Positions 43,857 to 54,538 are shown, counted from the stretch's first letter. The stretch: DNA of 64,000 bases from Cordylochernes scorpioides (GCA_030710605.1 CP092880.1:10118016-10182015); one strand, 5' to 3'. Notes: a model not told the origin generated them from the sequence alone. Translations and numbers: made by a program.

Positions 43857-44481
43857 AGAGTTAATTCATCACTAAATTCGTCACTTTTAAAAATGTGTTC
43901 GTCGCCGTTAAAAGAGTGCTACCTCGGCCACTCTTTTTGTTGAATTTTTACGTGAGCTTGATGAAATTGTAGCCACGCGATATAGATTTAATGTTTCTAT
44001 ATGGATAATACAAGAGCACACACATCCGCAGAAACATCTGTTAGTCTGCTAAGAAGCAGCGTGAAGTTTTTGTCACCATATTCATATATGCTGAATCCAA
44101 TTGAATTTTCATTTAGCAAAATTAAAACATTGGTCGCTGCTTCATCGACATCACGTTAGGTTATCACTGATACAATCAGTAGAATTACATCAGGAGACTG
44201 TGAAGGATGGTTTACTTGTATTCGCAAAAATTGTTTCCTGGCCACACAAGAACACCAGTTTATCCAGTAAAATCTGTTTATAATTTATTTCGTGGTTATT
44301 TGCCCCTATATTAGTGTTTTGGACTTAATGTCAAATGTATTTAATTAATCTTTATGATATTGTCTTTTTGATTTTTACAAATAACAATCTTATTTTTAAA
44401 GGCGAAGAACTAATTTTAAAAAGTGACGAATTTATTTTTATGAGGGATGAATTTATTTTTAAAAGTGATGAATTCACTCTT
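43857..44481 (+). mobile_element. IS630/Tc1-like DDE element remnant
   Basis: Inverted ends AAGAGTTAATTCATCAC and GTGATGAATTCACTCTT bound 625 bp, with further GTGACGAATTTA repeats. Translation at about 44070-44270 gives FLSPYSYMLNPIEFSFSKIK and GDCEGWFTCIRKNC, like the last catalytic block of DDE_3-type transposases, where the Glu of NPIE is the third acidic residue. Upstream catalytic blocks are not recognisable, so it is an internally deleted copy. Confidence 0.6.
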
Positions 44482-44516
44482 AAAATGCTATATAATTAAT
44501 TTAAAAAGAATACAAT

Positions 44517-44635
44517 ACTTTAGTGAGTTAGATGAGTAGCTAATCATCTGACTAACTTTAATTCAACACTTCCTTTAATTCAACACACAGCTTTGATCCT
44601 TTGGGGTGTTGAATTAAAGAGGTTCGACTCTAAGT
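44517..44635. repeat. Tigger-type terminal fragment
   Basis: AACACTTCCTTTAATTCAAC and GGGGTGTTGAATTAAAGAGG, as at 38085. In A only its last part remains (26580-26630). Confidence 0.6.
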
Positions 44636-44689
44636 GAAATCCTTTATCTTGGAAGCATCTTAAAAGAAGAAAGAATATTTTTTTTTTAA

Positions 44690-45450
44690 AGAAAGAATGA
44701 AATTAAAGGATGCCTAAATGTTTTGTTTGATCATATTTCCTATAAGGATGTCAAGCTTTGGTAATGAACAAATGACAGGGAGTCTAAAATTAATTATTTT
44801 GAAATCTGTGTTATTAAAGAAAAATCCTCAAGATCAAATGAACAGATACAAACAAAGAAGTTTAGAGAATAACCTTCTAAATGAAGTGATCAAAAGGAAA
44901 TGGAAGTTTTCAGGACATATACTCTGGACATAATCAACTAATGCCCATACTGGAGGGATGCACCTTGAAGAATGAAAGGAGAGGTAGATCTTAGAAATAA
45001 TTGGCTTAATAATCTTTTTTTTTTTCTCTTATCCTTAGTATATGTAATACAGGCCATAATAATCATGGTAGGTAGAAATAGGCAATTGCTTTTTACTGTA
45101 ATTGCACCACATGTCTACACATGTGAAAAGCAGTTCAACTTTGCACTTATAAATGTGCCAGAGCCCTGTTTTGTTACTTGCACTTGCTGGTGGGGTTGGA
45201 CTTTTGCAAGAATCAGGGGCACTTGAGCATTTTTTTAATCTGAAAAAAGTGCCCAATGAGGGAATTGAACCTGGGTCATAGTGGCGAAAACCAACGGTTC
45301 AGACCATCCTTCCACCAACCCCTGACTTAATAATGTAATAGAATGATAGGAATTTAGAAGAAATGAAGAGATTTGCTCAGAACAAGGTGAAATGATGTTT
45401 CATGATGACCAACCACCATATTGATAACTAAACATGATGAAACTATGAAG
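44690..45450 (+). pseudogene. LINE ORF2 C-terminus (RTE-like), partner of 26690-27407
   Basis: EVIKRKWKFSGHILW is readable at about 44885-44930. A complete minus SINE-S (45016-45325), flanked by CTTAATAAT, splits it. The end lies near 45450. Confidence 0.55.
45016..45325 (-). mobile_element. SINE-S copy
   Basis: T run with TATCCTTAGTATATG at left, head complement ATCCTTCCACCAACCCC at right. Confidence 0.82.
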
Positions 45451-45487
45451 ACCAAGTAAAAAGTAGACAAATATTTTATCCTTTGGA

Positions 45488-45612
45488 ATCTTCTTCTTCT
45501 TTCTTATATCCACTCAATCATATTAGGGTATCTAGCTTGTAGATCTTGAGATTTGACAACCATCATGACTAGATGAAGTAGAATGTGTCTGCCTTTGTCA
45601 TTAAGACTGGGA
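45488..45612 (-). mobile_element. Repeat E, 5'-truncated
   Basis: Tail TTCTTCTTTCTTATATCC at left. Stops after AAGACTGGGAGCAC. ATCCTTTGGA / ATCCTTTAGA flank it. Segment A has the uninterrupted site near 28955. Confidence 0.75.
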
Positions 45613-45789
45613 GCACATCCTTTAGAATAAAATGTAAGGGTAACATGTTGAATACTAAAGAACATTATGCAAACCACCCAGCTGTTCTGTCTGCAAGAAA
45701 ATAATCCATTGTCCATATTGTTCCAACAATTCCATGGAGGATTCAGAAAGACAGATGGTTGTGGGGGCTTACATATTCAATAATGAATT

Positions 45790-46708
45790 TTGAGGGCTGT
45801 TCAATAAGTAAGGTAAAAGATAAAGAAAGCTTGTTTTTTGAGAAGGTTTTATTTTTCAACATAGTCCTCATTCAACTCCACACTCCTGCGTTGTTCTAAT
45901 TTTTTATCCCCTCTAAAAAATATGGTGTTGGAGGTCCTCAAAGTATCTATTTACATTGTTGATAACCTCTTCATTTGTGAAGAAAATGTCCTCCCTCAAC
46001 TCTGCCTTTGCCGGTCCCAAGCCTGGATGAAAAAGGAGGAGGGGGAGCAGTAACAAGCTTGCTAAAAAACCTGAGTTCAGCAGGCCCGGCTGATAGTATC
46101 CTGTAAGGGCTCCTGATCCAGGGATACAGGATGAGCAGTGTTTGTACTCCCATGTTAGGAGCGGCTGCACATGGAGTCTGTTCCTCATGTCAGAGGCGGC
46201 CATTTCTTTTGGAGCTAAGTCGGCCTGCCACTGAGTAGTGCTCCCAGTCTTAATGACAAAGGCAGACGTATTCTACTTCAACCAGTCATGGTGGTTGTCA
46301 AACAGACACAAACAAGGGTCACAACTTGATATCCTAATATGATTGAGTGGAGATAATAAAGAAGAAGATGTCCTCCCTCCAAGTCATTATTTAGATTTTG
46401 AAGCCGAAGAAGTCACACAGGGCCAAATAAGGTGGATGAAAGACCAATTGGAAGCTTATCTCAAACATTTTGTCAACTGCTATATTCGACCTATGAAGTG
46501 GAGCATTATCATGGAGAAAAAGCACGAGTGAGCCAATCTAAGACGTTTGGCATGCAATTCTTCCTTTAATCAATCCAGAAATGTTGCATAATACTCTCCT
46601 GATATTGTTTTTCCATTTTCAAGTAGTCAATTAGAATTATTCCTTGTGGGAATCCCAAAAGACAGTGGAAATCACCTTTCTGGCTGGAATATTACTAGGA
46701 GGGGAGAG
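45790..46708 (-). pseudogene. mariner remnant with repeat E, partner of 29131-30028
   Basis: Terminus GAGGGCTGTTCAATAAGTAA near 45790 and FFTNEEVINNVNRYFEDLQ at about 45985-45925. Repeat E (45998-46367, flanked by ATGTCCTCCCTC) splits it. Confidence 0.8.
45998..46367 (+). mobile_element. Repeat E, longest copy
   Basis: Starts AACTCTGCCTTTGCCGGTCC and ends GAGATAATAAAGAAGAAG. It includes GACAAAGGCAGACGTATTCT, which the segment A copy lacks. Confidence 0.85.
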
Positions 46709-46907
46709 GTGTTGTGTCTTTGCATATTTGCTCTTTGCATATTTGTTCTTTGTTGTAGCATAATTTACATAGCTTAACTTATTTGTGCTATAAATAGGAC
46801 GTAAGGATTAAGTTGAGGAGTCCCGCCCAGTGTTAAGAGTCCAGTAGTCTTGTTACTTTAAATGTCTTTTTCTACTGTAGTCTTAGCTTGGCAATAAAGA
46901 ATATTTG
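46709..46907 (+). repeat. Solo LTR-like piece, partner of 30030-30210
   Basis: TGTTGTGTCTTTGC to AATAAAGAATATTTG with CTATAAATAGGACG. It carries about 20 extra bases (GTCCCGCCCAGTGTTAAGAG) relative to segment A. Confidence 0.6.
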
Positions 46908-47233
46908 TTTTCTTCTTTCTTATCTCCACTCAATCATATTAGGGTACTGAGTGAAGTAGAATGCATCTGTCTTTGTCATTAAGACTGGGAGCACTACTCA
47001 GTGGCAGGCCGACTTAGCTCCAAAAGAAATGGCTGCCTCTGACATGAGGAACAGACGCCATGTACAGCTGCTCCTAACATGGAGTACAAACGCTGCTCAT
47101 CCTGTATCCCTGGATTAGGAGCCCTTACAGGGTACTATCAGCCGGGCCAGCTGAGCCCAGGTTTTTTACCGAGCTTGTTATTGCTCCCCCTCCTCCTTTT
47201 TCATCTGGGCTTGGGACCGGCAAAGGCGGAGTT
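46908..47233 (-). mobile_element. Repeat E, partner of 30211-30514
   Basis: Shares with the A copy the odd AGGGTACTGAGTGAAG junction, so it is the same insertion. It reaches further to CAAAGGCGGAGTT, where homology with A ends and the GGGAGGGTTCACC-family repeat begins. Confidence 0.82.
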
Positions 47234-47234
47234 G

Positions 47235-47475
47235 TATGTAATTCTGCTGTCCTCAAAGATTATATCCATAGTTCATCTAAAATACCCATTCCAAGAGTCT
47301 AACATCAGTATCACTATAAAAGGAAGATCGAAAATGCAATATAACAGCGGTATGGGTAGATTAAACTGACGAAACCGTTGGGAGGGTTCACCACTGATGA
47401 GCCAGGCCCTCCCATTATTTTTTCCATTGCAATAAGGGCAGTAGAAATTGTTTATTAAAAAAAAAAAGAATCATA
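47235..47475. repeat. Dispersed repeat (GGGAGGGTTCACC family)
   Basis: GTATGTAATTCTGCTGTCCT to GGCCCTCCCATTATTTTTTC, parallel to 36835-37065. The following 47475-47720 is unassigned. Confidence 0.65.
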
Positions 47476-47723
47476 CGCGGCTATAATAGTTTCAAATATC
47501 ACAATCATAGACAAAACTTGGACTACACAAAGGAAGTGGAAAGTCTTTGCCGGTCATCTATTTTTTTTATGGAGAAAGAAGCAATTTTATTCACACTTGG
47601 TTATCTCTTGTCTTCAATAAAGGTCACTGTAATATCTTTCAAGAGTTTTTGTTTAAATACCAATTTTAATGCTAAAAGGTACGACTTCCTTAAGTTTGGT
47701 CCATGAGTATAAATAGATAAATA

Positions 47724-48027
47724 CAGTAGAACACCTCTCTCTCTAAAGGACACTTAGTTGCAGATCAAATATGTCCTTCAGAGAGATGTGTATTCTAATG
47801 CTGGAGAGTAGCTAATTGTTAAAATTTATCATTTTTTTCTATGATTTTTTTTTCTTCTTATGTCTGATGGTAACAATGCTGTTACAGAAATGTCACACAC
47901 TGATTATTTGGATTAGGTCTTATTTTCTTGTATCTATAATCCAAATTGTGCTTTATCATTTTATGAAAATTTTTCTTTGTAGAGAGGTTTCCTCTAGCAG
48001 GTGTCTCTTCTAATGGAGGCTCTACTG
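47724..48027. mobile_element. TIR element M1 with a Penelope-end insertion
   Basis: CAGTAGAACACCTCTCTC at left, AATGGAGGCTCTACTG at right. About 47855-47968 is Penelope-end sequence (GTCTGATGGTAACAATGC, then GAAATGTCACACACTG). Confidence 0.7.
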
Positions 48028-48194
48028 TATATAAAGGTGCAAAGCTTACTGACTGTTGACACATAGAGGACATTGTGATTTCTGTGATAGAGATGCATGG
48101 AGACATCTGAGGCTTTTCATTGGACACCACAACAACACCATGGAAAGATTATCTCTTTGATTGGTTGCCCCACTGTCCAATTATAATCACATTC

Positions 48195-48575
48195 AAGAAT
48201 GCAGCGTTTGTACTCCATGTTGGGAGCGGCTGCACATGACGTCTGTTCCCCATGTCAGAGGCGGCCATTTCTCTTCTTCTTCCTTATCTCCACTCAATCA
48301 TATTAGGGTATCAAGTTGTGACCCTTGATGGTGTCTGTTTGACAACCATCATGACTGGGTGAAGTATAATGCGTTTGCCTTTGTCATTTAAACTGGGAGC
48401 ACTACTCAGTGGCAGGCCGACTTAGCTCCAAAAGAAATGGCCGCCTCTGACATTCTTTTGGAGCTAAGTCGGCCTGCCACTGAGTAGTGCTCCTAGTCTT
48501 AATGACAAAGGCAGACGCATTCTACTTCAGCCAGTCATGATGGTTGTCGAGTCTAGAAAGAAGAAGACATACAAG
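48195..48575. repeat. Repeat E fragments as an inverted pair
   Basis: A minus E piece (48275-48464) is directly followed by a plus piece (48462-48560). They meet at CTCTGACATTCTTTTGGAGC. A short plus fragment (48200-48270) precedes them. Confidence 0.7.
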
Positions 48576-48615
48576 AGTACAGTCTACTGTCCAGCCCAAA
48601 TGACCCTTGTGCTAA

Positions 48616-48844
48616 GTCTCTGCCTTGAAAGAGCTTGAACTCCATTGTCGTCGCTGTATGTTGCCCACTTCTTCCATTGGTGATGATACACAGCCTGGTT
48701 TACAATACCTGAGTGGTGCAGTGTGCAAGCTGGTGGTACGTGAACTAGAGAACACACTCACTGAGACTGGAAAGTCCCATGATGTAGTGGTGACCGGATA
48801 TTCCCTGGATGCAGCACCGAAGAAAAAGACCAAATATGTCCATT
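48616..48844 (+). CDS. Possible host exon of an unknown protein
   Basis: About 74 open codons bounded by a pyrimidine-rich TCTCTGCCTTGAAAG (possible acceptor) and TTCGTAAGTC (strong donor-like GTAAGT at 48846). In-frame stops lie just upstream of the acceptor and at the donor itself. The peptide includes GLQYLSGAVCKLVVRELE, HDVVVTGYSLDAAPKKKTK and a CRRC pair. It is polar, non-repetitive and unlike the transposon proteins here, and has no other copy in the window. No family recognised. It could also be an old transposon fragment. Confidence 0.35.
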
Positions 48845-48920
48845 CGTAAGTCTTTGACCTACATATAACTTGTAGTATTTTAAATTTATGGCAGTGTATG
48901 ATTATTAACTTGCTTTATAT

Positions 48921-49215
48921 GTTTACAAATGTGTTTCAGGCTGTCGACCCTCATCAGCGTAGTGCAGGTTGTACTTCTAGGAGCCAAAATTTGGTTCTAG
49001 AGGCTTCTTTATAAATCAAAAATGGGAATTTAAGGCCCAATTTGCATAAATACGCTGTTCATGTGAAAAAAAATAGAAAAAAGGTAAGGTGTTGATATTA
49101 AAAACAAAAAAGGCATATCCTGACCAGCTCACATGAGTATATTCGATGGCAGAGCGCCTTCTAGTGGAAAAAAAATCATCTAAACATTAATTTAACTTAT
49201 TCCGTGATATTTAAA
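48921..49215 (-). repeat. Repeat R, minus copy
   Basis: Hammerhead-like part at 48923-48965, the GCCAAAATTTGGTTC and GGCTTCTTTATAAATC blocks, and a second inverted R end (GGCATATCCTGACCAGC) at about 49110-49215. Confidence 0.65.
48923..48965 (-). ncRNA. Hammerhead-like ribozyme motif in repeat R
   Basis: Minus strand: CTGATGA (48951-48957 complement), helix II GGG/CCT, intact GAAA (48934-48937 complement), and helix I TACG with TGTA. Helix III is weak. Both core boxes are intact. Confidence 0.5.
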
Positions 49216-49229
49216 TGATGTATAAAATT

Positions 49230-49670
49230 GCATTAACACATAAAAGAAAATAAGACCTAATCCAAATAATTTATTAGTGTGTGATCACAAGGTAATAAGA
49301 CCAAATCCAAATAAAAAAATAGTGTGTGACATTTCGGTAACAGCGTTGTTATCATCTTCAGACAAAAGTACTGAATGGTCTTTTCAGTACTTTTGTCTGA
49401 AGATGGTAACAATGCTGTTACCGAAACGTCACACACTATTTTTTTATTTGGATTTGGTCTTATTACCTTGTGTTTATAATCTATAATCCAAATTGTGCCT
49501 TATCAATTAGTGTGTGATGTTTAGGTAACAACGTTTTATTCTTTTGTCTGATGATGGTGACAATGTTGTTGCCGAAATTTGGATTAGGTGAATTATTTGG
49601 ATTAGGTCTTATTTTCTTTTATTATAATCTATAATCCAAATTGTGCTTTTGCATTAATACATGTTTGTGA
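49230..49670. repeat. Penelope-like ends, nested inverted pairs
   Basis: A palindrome with arms CCAAATCCAAATAAAAAAAT and its complement is centred near 49377 (AAAAGTACTGAATGG...CAGTACTTTTG). It holds opposing CTGAAGATGG-hairpin-GAAACGTC motifs (49320-49440). A second subfamily (TAATCCAAATAATTTATTAG, left; GATTAGGTCTTATTTTC, right) surrounds it with another CTGATGATGGTGACAATG motif near 49549. Confidence 0.72.
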
Positions 49671-49959
49671 ACAAAGAAAAAATTTCAAATATTATTTTAA
49701 TATAAGTGAATAAATGCAATGGTAAGAAAGGCGAATACATTTTGGAAATAATGAAAAGGCTCTAAGACATGTATTGTTTACATCGGTGTCAGCGGTGTTA
49801 GGCCTAAATTGTTGATTGTTGGTGCAGGTTTTGTGATTCATTTTAACACTTTTAAGTGCAGTGCGCATACACTAACTACAGCAACTGTGCCCTGCATGTC
49901 AAAGTAGTGGATTTTGCGCAATAAATTTGTATTTAAACAAGAATAATCTAATATGTTGA

Positions 49960-50138
49960 AATTTGATTTTTAAAAATCGGTCGAATTAATGAGTGTCAAA
50001 TTATCGTTTGGTTGAATTAACGTTCATTATTTGGTAGGCTTTGGGTTTGAACGTGAAAACCTAGTGGAGAGAGAGAGAGAGAGAATTATCTCAAGTGTCG
50101 AATTATAAGGTGTTGACTTAACGAGGTTATACTGTAGA
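49960..50138. repeat. Tigger-type end with GTCGAATTA motifs
   Basis: GGTCGAATTAATGAGTGTCA through AACGAGGTTATACTG, like the right end of the 32.5-kb element. A (GA)n run is at 50069-50085. Confidence 0.65.
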
Positions 50139-50184
50139 TAGAAATTCTACAACTGGTGATCCCTCTATACGACTGAAATCTCTA

Positions 50185-50690
50185 CAATGCTGAGCCATAA
50201 AGGGCTCTGGCACATTTGTAAGTGCAAAGTCGAACTGCTTTTCACATGTGTAGACATGTGGTGCACTTACAGTAACCGTACAGACCGCCTTTGCCGGTCC
50301 CAAGCCCGGATGAAAAAGGAGGAAGGGGGGTAGTAACAAGCTCACTAAAAAACCTGGGCTCAGCTGGCCCGCCTGATAGTATCCTGTAAGGGGTCCTAAT
50401 CCAGGGATACAGGATGAGCAGCGTTTGTACTCCATGTTAGGAGCGGCTGCACATGGCGTCTGTTCCTCATGTCAGAGGCGGCCATTTCTTTTGGAGCTAA
50501 GTCGGCCTGCCACTGAGTAGTGCTCCCAGTCTTAATGACAAAGGCAGACGCATTCTACTTCACCCAGTCATGATCTCAAGCTTTACAAGCTTGACACCCT
50601 GAAATGATTGAGTGGAGATAAGAAAGAAGAAGAAGAAGATGAATATCATGGCCTGTACCATGTGTACAAGGGATAAGCAAAAAAAAAAAT
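50185..50690 (+). mobile_element. SINE-S fragment interrupted by repeat E
   Basis: SINE body at 50197-50275 and its tail (ATCATGGCCTGTACCATG to the A run) at 50645-50689. Repeat E (+) at 50284-50640 ends in AAGAAAGAAGAAGAAG. Confidence 0.78.
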
Positions 50691-50933
50691 GCTGAGCCAT
50701 TGAGCAAGGAAACATTTGTGAGCCATCCAGGGAGAATTGCCTACAGTACCATAACTCCTCCCAAGGTATTGGAGATTACAAAATGTTTAGTAAGAGGAAA
50801 GTGTATTTATGTTGCTGCCATCATTGCTACCATTATAGTAAAAGGATTCTTTCTATCAAACCATGGATTTTAAAATTTATTTTTTTCATTGCCTAACTTT
50901 ATTTTTGTCTTTCTTTTCCTACGAACGCAAATA

Positions 50934-51093
50934 CAGTAGTACCTCCCTTTAGCAGATACCTCTCCACAAAGGACAGTTTTCATTTGCAAAATTACCATTT
51001 TTACAATTTAGCAACTCTATGGTAAGAAGACACCTCTCCCTAAAAGACACTTTGGCTCTTCAATTAGCTGTCCTTTACAGGGAGGTTTTACTG
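50934..51093. mobile_element. TIR element M1
   Basis: CAGTAGTACCTCCCTTTAGC at left, ACAGGGAGGTTTTACTG at right, with TA on both sides. Confidence 0.78.
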
Positions 51094-51285
51094 TACAGTA
51101 TTTCAAATTTTTAAAGCCCTTGTTCTCTGGTTGAGAAATTTTAGCATAAGATAACTTATATGCATGCATGTATCATATATGTAAATGATCATGTTTTCAT
51201 CCTTTTATTTACTTATTTTTTTGTTTTGTTCGTACTTATCATACAAATCTGAGACATTGTCCTAATTAGGTTTTCTTGTATTTAT

Positions 51286-51782
51286 TGTAGCGTAGTAGTG
51301 AATGACTACAGATAAATGATCAAGCAAAAGAATATTTATTTGTTATGTAAACACGACTCGATGACTACAATTATCTAAAATATTATCTACAGCTAGAGAG
51401 AGATATTTATAACCCAGGTTCCTGGAATGCTAAGCACCAGCTACCTGTGAGACCCAGCTCACTAGATATACCAGTGCAAAGCACTTGCATCCTGTTCTGA
51501 TTGCTGAGTTGAACCAGTTGGCCAGGGAGTTCCATGCTGACGTTGAGTGTGGAAGGCTGGCCATAGATGTAGGATTGAGGTGGGTCAATCCAAGCAGGAT
51601 CTACAGCTAGAGAGATATAGATATTTATAACCCAGGTTCCTCTCTGGAGCGCAGAGCGCCACAGCTAGAGGGAACATTGAACAAACAAGTTATGAAACGT
51701 GTGTGATGTTAAAAAATACATTGAGTTATATTCTTTTGCATTTTCATTGATAATAATTAAAATAAATCATTTCTTTGTTACA
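51286..51782 (-). repeat. gypsy-3 3' LTR
   Basis: In element orientation TGTAACAAAG to CTACGCTACA, with TATA-like GGTTATAAATATCT. Two internal near-copies of the GATATTTATAACCCAGGTTC block (51409 and 51629) suggest an internal duplication. Confidence 0.72.
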
Positions 51783-53500
51783 TATATAGCCTCCTCCTTA
51801 AAGAGCATCGACCCAATGCTCAGCAGGAGACTTTCATCATCCTCAGTTTTAAGGCTTGAGAACGAGTGATAGGGATCTCTTTGTTTGTCTGCAGTCATTG
51901 TCTTCTTCCAGTTGGGATGTCTTCTTCCCATTGGTTAGCCAGCACAAAGAGTGGTAGACTATAACAATAGTGAACAGCTGTCCAAAAATACATTGCCGGA
52001 TTTTATTTATAGCTCAAATTATGGCAAGACATTCCCTTTTTGTAGCTGAATATTTTTTTTCTGTCTTATTTGAAGTTCTAAATGCATAAGCAATGGCTCT
52101 TTCCATTCCATTTTGGATTGCACTTGGACTACTTCTATTCCACAATTAATTGCATCAGTATGTATCTCAAACGGGGAAGAGTAATCAAACTGTCAGGTTC
52201 AGAAATTAAAGCTGACTTGAGAGTTTCAAATGCATGTTGCTCTTATTAGTTCCAATTAAATGCTGAGTCATTCTTCAAAAGGTCATTCAAGGGTTGGGCT
52301 TTATGGACATAATTGGGTATGTAGTAGTGGTAGTAAGATGAAAGACCATGAAAACTTCTCACTTTTTTTTTCAATGACCTTGGCATAGCGAAGTCGCAGA
52401 CTGCTCGAATCTTTTGCAGATAGGGACAAATTTCATTTTCACTCACCTCATATCCAAGGACTAAGAGTTTTTGCACCAAACTTACATTTCTTGGAATTGA
52501 GACATAAACTGGATTTCTTAAGACAATTTAATGAGTTGAAGGCATCTTAGATGTTCTTCAAAATCATATAAAAATGATTATGTCATCAAGGTAACAAAAA
52601 CAAATGGTCCATTTAAGACCCTTCAGAAGATTGTCCATCATTTGTTTGAAGGTAGCTGGAGCATTACATAACCCAAATGGCATCACTTTGAACTCATACA
52701 GTCCTTCTGGAGTTATAAATACTGTGTTATCACGGTCCGATTCTTCTATGTCGATCTGCCAGTACCCTGATTGACCATGGAAGAATAAAACTAGCTCCCT
52801 TTAAGCAGTCTAAAGTATCGCTAATCCTTGGGAGAGTGTAGACATCCTTTTTTGTTATTTTGTTCAGGTAGCAGTAATCAAACGTAGAATCTCCAGCTTC
52901 CATCCTTTTTTCTGATCAAGACTACAGGTGAGGCTCCCTGGACTTTCAGAAGGCTGAATGATGTCAAGTTTTTCCATTTTGATTACCTCTCTCTCTCTCT
53001 CTCATCCTGAATAATTTGGCGTTCTGCTGGTGCAACTCAGTAAGGTCGTCTCGAGTGTTAATTCTGTACTTAACATTGATGTCCTTATATAGTAGTTTTC
53101 TTTTACTAAATTCAAAAATATCCATATAATTTTTAAACAAATATTGTATTTGAATTTTTCTTTTTAGATTCATTAAAGGAGTATCTGAAAAAATTCTGAT
53201 ATTTTTGGGTCTTCAGAATGTTTTGCCTATGTTACAACATGGTTACAATCAGCTAGATTACATAGTTGACTATTTTCAATGACAACACTATCGGCTATGG
53301 GCATCCCCTGTGGGATTAGCTTCAGATATGGACTTCAATTTATCACCCAAAGTTTACCTCAGTTACTGGAAAGTGAAATGACAGAGGATGGACCCAATAG
53401 ACATTTTTGACATTCTGCTACCACCATTGCATCTTTTGGAATGTCACGACTTGCTACTTCTATTAGCTGGATAATATAGAAATAGTTTTCCCTGCATGTG
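51286..53500 (-). mobile_element. gypsy-3: LTR plus integrase-less pol remnant
   Basis: 3' LTR at 51286-51782 (TG...CA, 497 bp), with the polypurine tract AAGGAGGAGGCTATATA immediately upstream on the minus strand. Pol pieces: RNase H with HTDA and YSATKRECLAII (about 52170-52010), RT connection LGYEVSENEICPYLQKIRAV (about 52460-52400), an RT core with DYCYLNKITKKDVYTLPRI (about 52890-52830), and protease-RT linker-like sequence to about 53500. No integrase lies between RNase H and the LTR, so it is an internal deletion. Heavily mutated. The LTR shares blocks with gypsy-1. Confidence 0.8.
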
Positions 53501-53579
53501 TAAAATAATTGCTGATTATATATATTATTTTTCTTTTGACAATACCAAAAACTTAGAGATTTCATTGTAAACAAAGAAT

Positions 53580-53700
53580 AATAAGGCACAATTTGGATTA
53601 TAGATTATAAACACAAGGTAATAAGACCAAGTCCAAATAATTTAGACTTGGTCTTATTACCTTGTGTTTGTAAACAAATAATATAATTTGGATCTTCCTT
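53580..53700. repeat. Penelope-like end fragments
   Basis: AAGGCACAATTTGGATTATA and CAAGGTAATAAGACCAAGTC followed by the inverted AGACTTGGTCTTATTACCTT, a short palindrome. Confidence 0.65.
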
Positions 53701-53869
53701 TTTGACCCATTAATTGAAGAGTTAGAAAATGGAGTGCAAGAAAAAGAGAAGAAAGTGAAGATACAACCATGAAGCCAATTTTATTTATAGAAGCCAAACA
53801 ACCACTTGGAAACTGCAAAATGCTATGCCATTCAGAAAATCAAAGTCAAACAAAGATTAATTTATTTTA

Positions 53870-53945
53870 ATATGATGGTGACAATGTTGTTGCCGAAACG
53901 TCACACACTAATAAATTATTTGGATTAGGTCTTATTTTCTTTAAT
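53870..53945 (+). repeat. Penelope-like end fragment with hairpin-GAAACGTC
   Basis: TGATGGTGACAATGTTGTTG then CCGAAACGTCACACAC and GGATTAGGTCTTATTTTC. Confidence 0.68.
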
Positions 53946-53959
53946 TATTTACAGCTAAA

Positions 53960-54290
53960 ATAATAGATATTATAATGGGATGAAATATTAATTTATAGAT
54001 AATCTGTAAGGGATATTGTTATATTGGGTTTGGAGGTCTATTTTTCTATTGATGCTATTTATTTTTGATGATACTAGTGCTTCCAGGAATAATTGTTGTT
54101 GCTTGCTTTTTATGTTGTGATAATGGGCTATTGCTTGTTTGAGATTGAATGCGTGTCCAGTGGTGCGGGTGTGTTGATATATTTAAGGATCTATTGTCTT
54201 TGTATCTAATGTTTCTCTCGTGTTCTGTTAGCCTGGTCTCTATTGCCTTACTGGTTTCTCCTAAATATAATATAAGAAAAAAAGGCACCT
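53960..54290 (-). pseudogene. Penelope-like GIY-YIG endonuclease fragment, second family
   Basis: Minus frame 54055-54288 has LYLGETSKAIETRLTEHERN, a GIY-YIG signature (YxG...R..EH), then NISTHPHHWTRIQ. Distinct in sequence from the 40.6-kb copy. RT and 5' parts absent. Confidence 0.7.
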
Positions 54291-54538
54291 CTTCATCCTA
54301 AAAGTTTCACAATCAAGAGATGCCTTTTTTCTCAATTTATCTACTTGATCTCAGTACAATTTCACTTTGGTACTATTTCTCACAAGGATATGTTAGAATA
54401 GTAAATAGATGTGATAGGCTCATAAATAATAATTTATTTTAACATATATAAAAAGTTACTCTTCGGTAAGAGGACAACTCTCCCCAATGGACACTTTGAC
54501 TCTGCAACAGAGAGGTTCTACTGAACCATATGTTCAAT

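Larger units (their letters stand above)
41385..47233. repeat. Paralogous segment B (partner 24282-30515)
   Basis: Same order as segment A. Distinct here: a complete SINE-S and a DDE element (43545-44481), repeat E fragment at 45488-45612, and an empty site where A has the Penelope/Tigger insertion. Confidence 0.85.
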
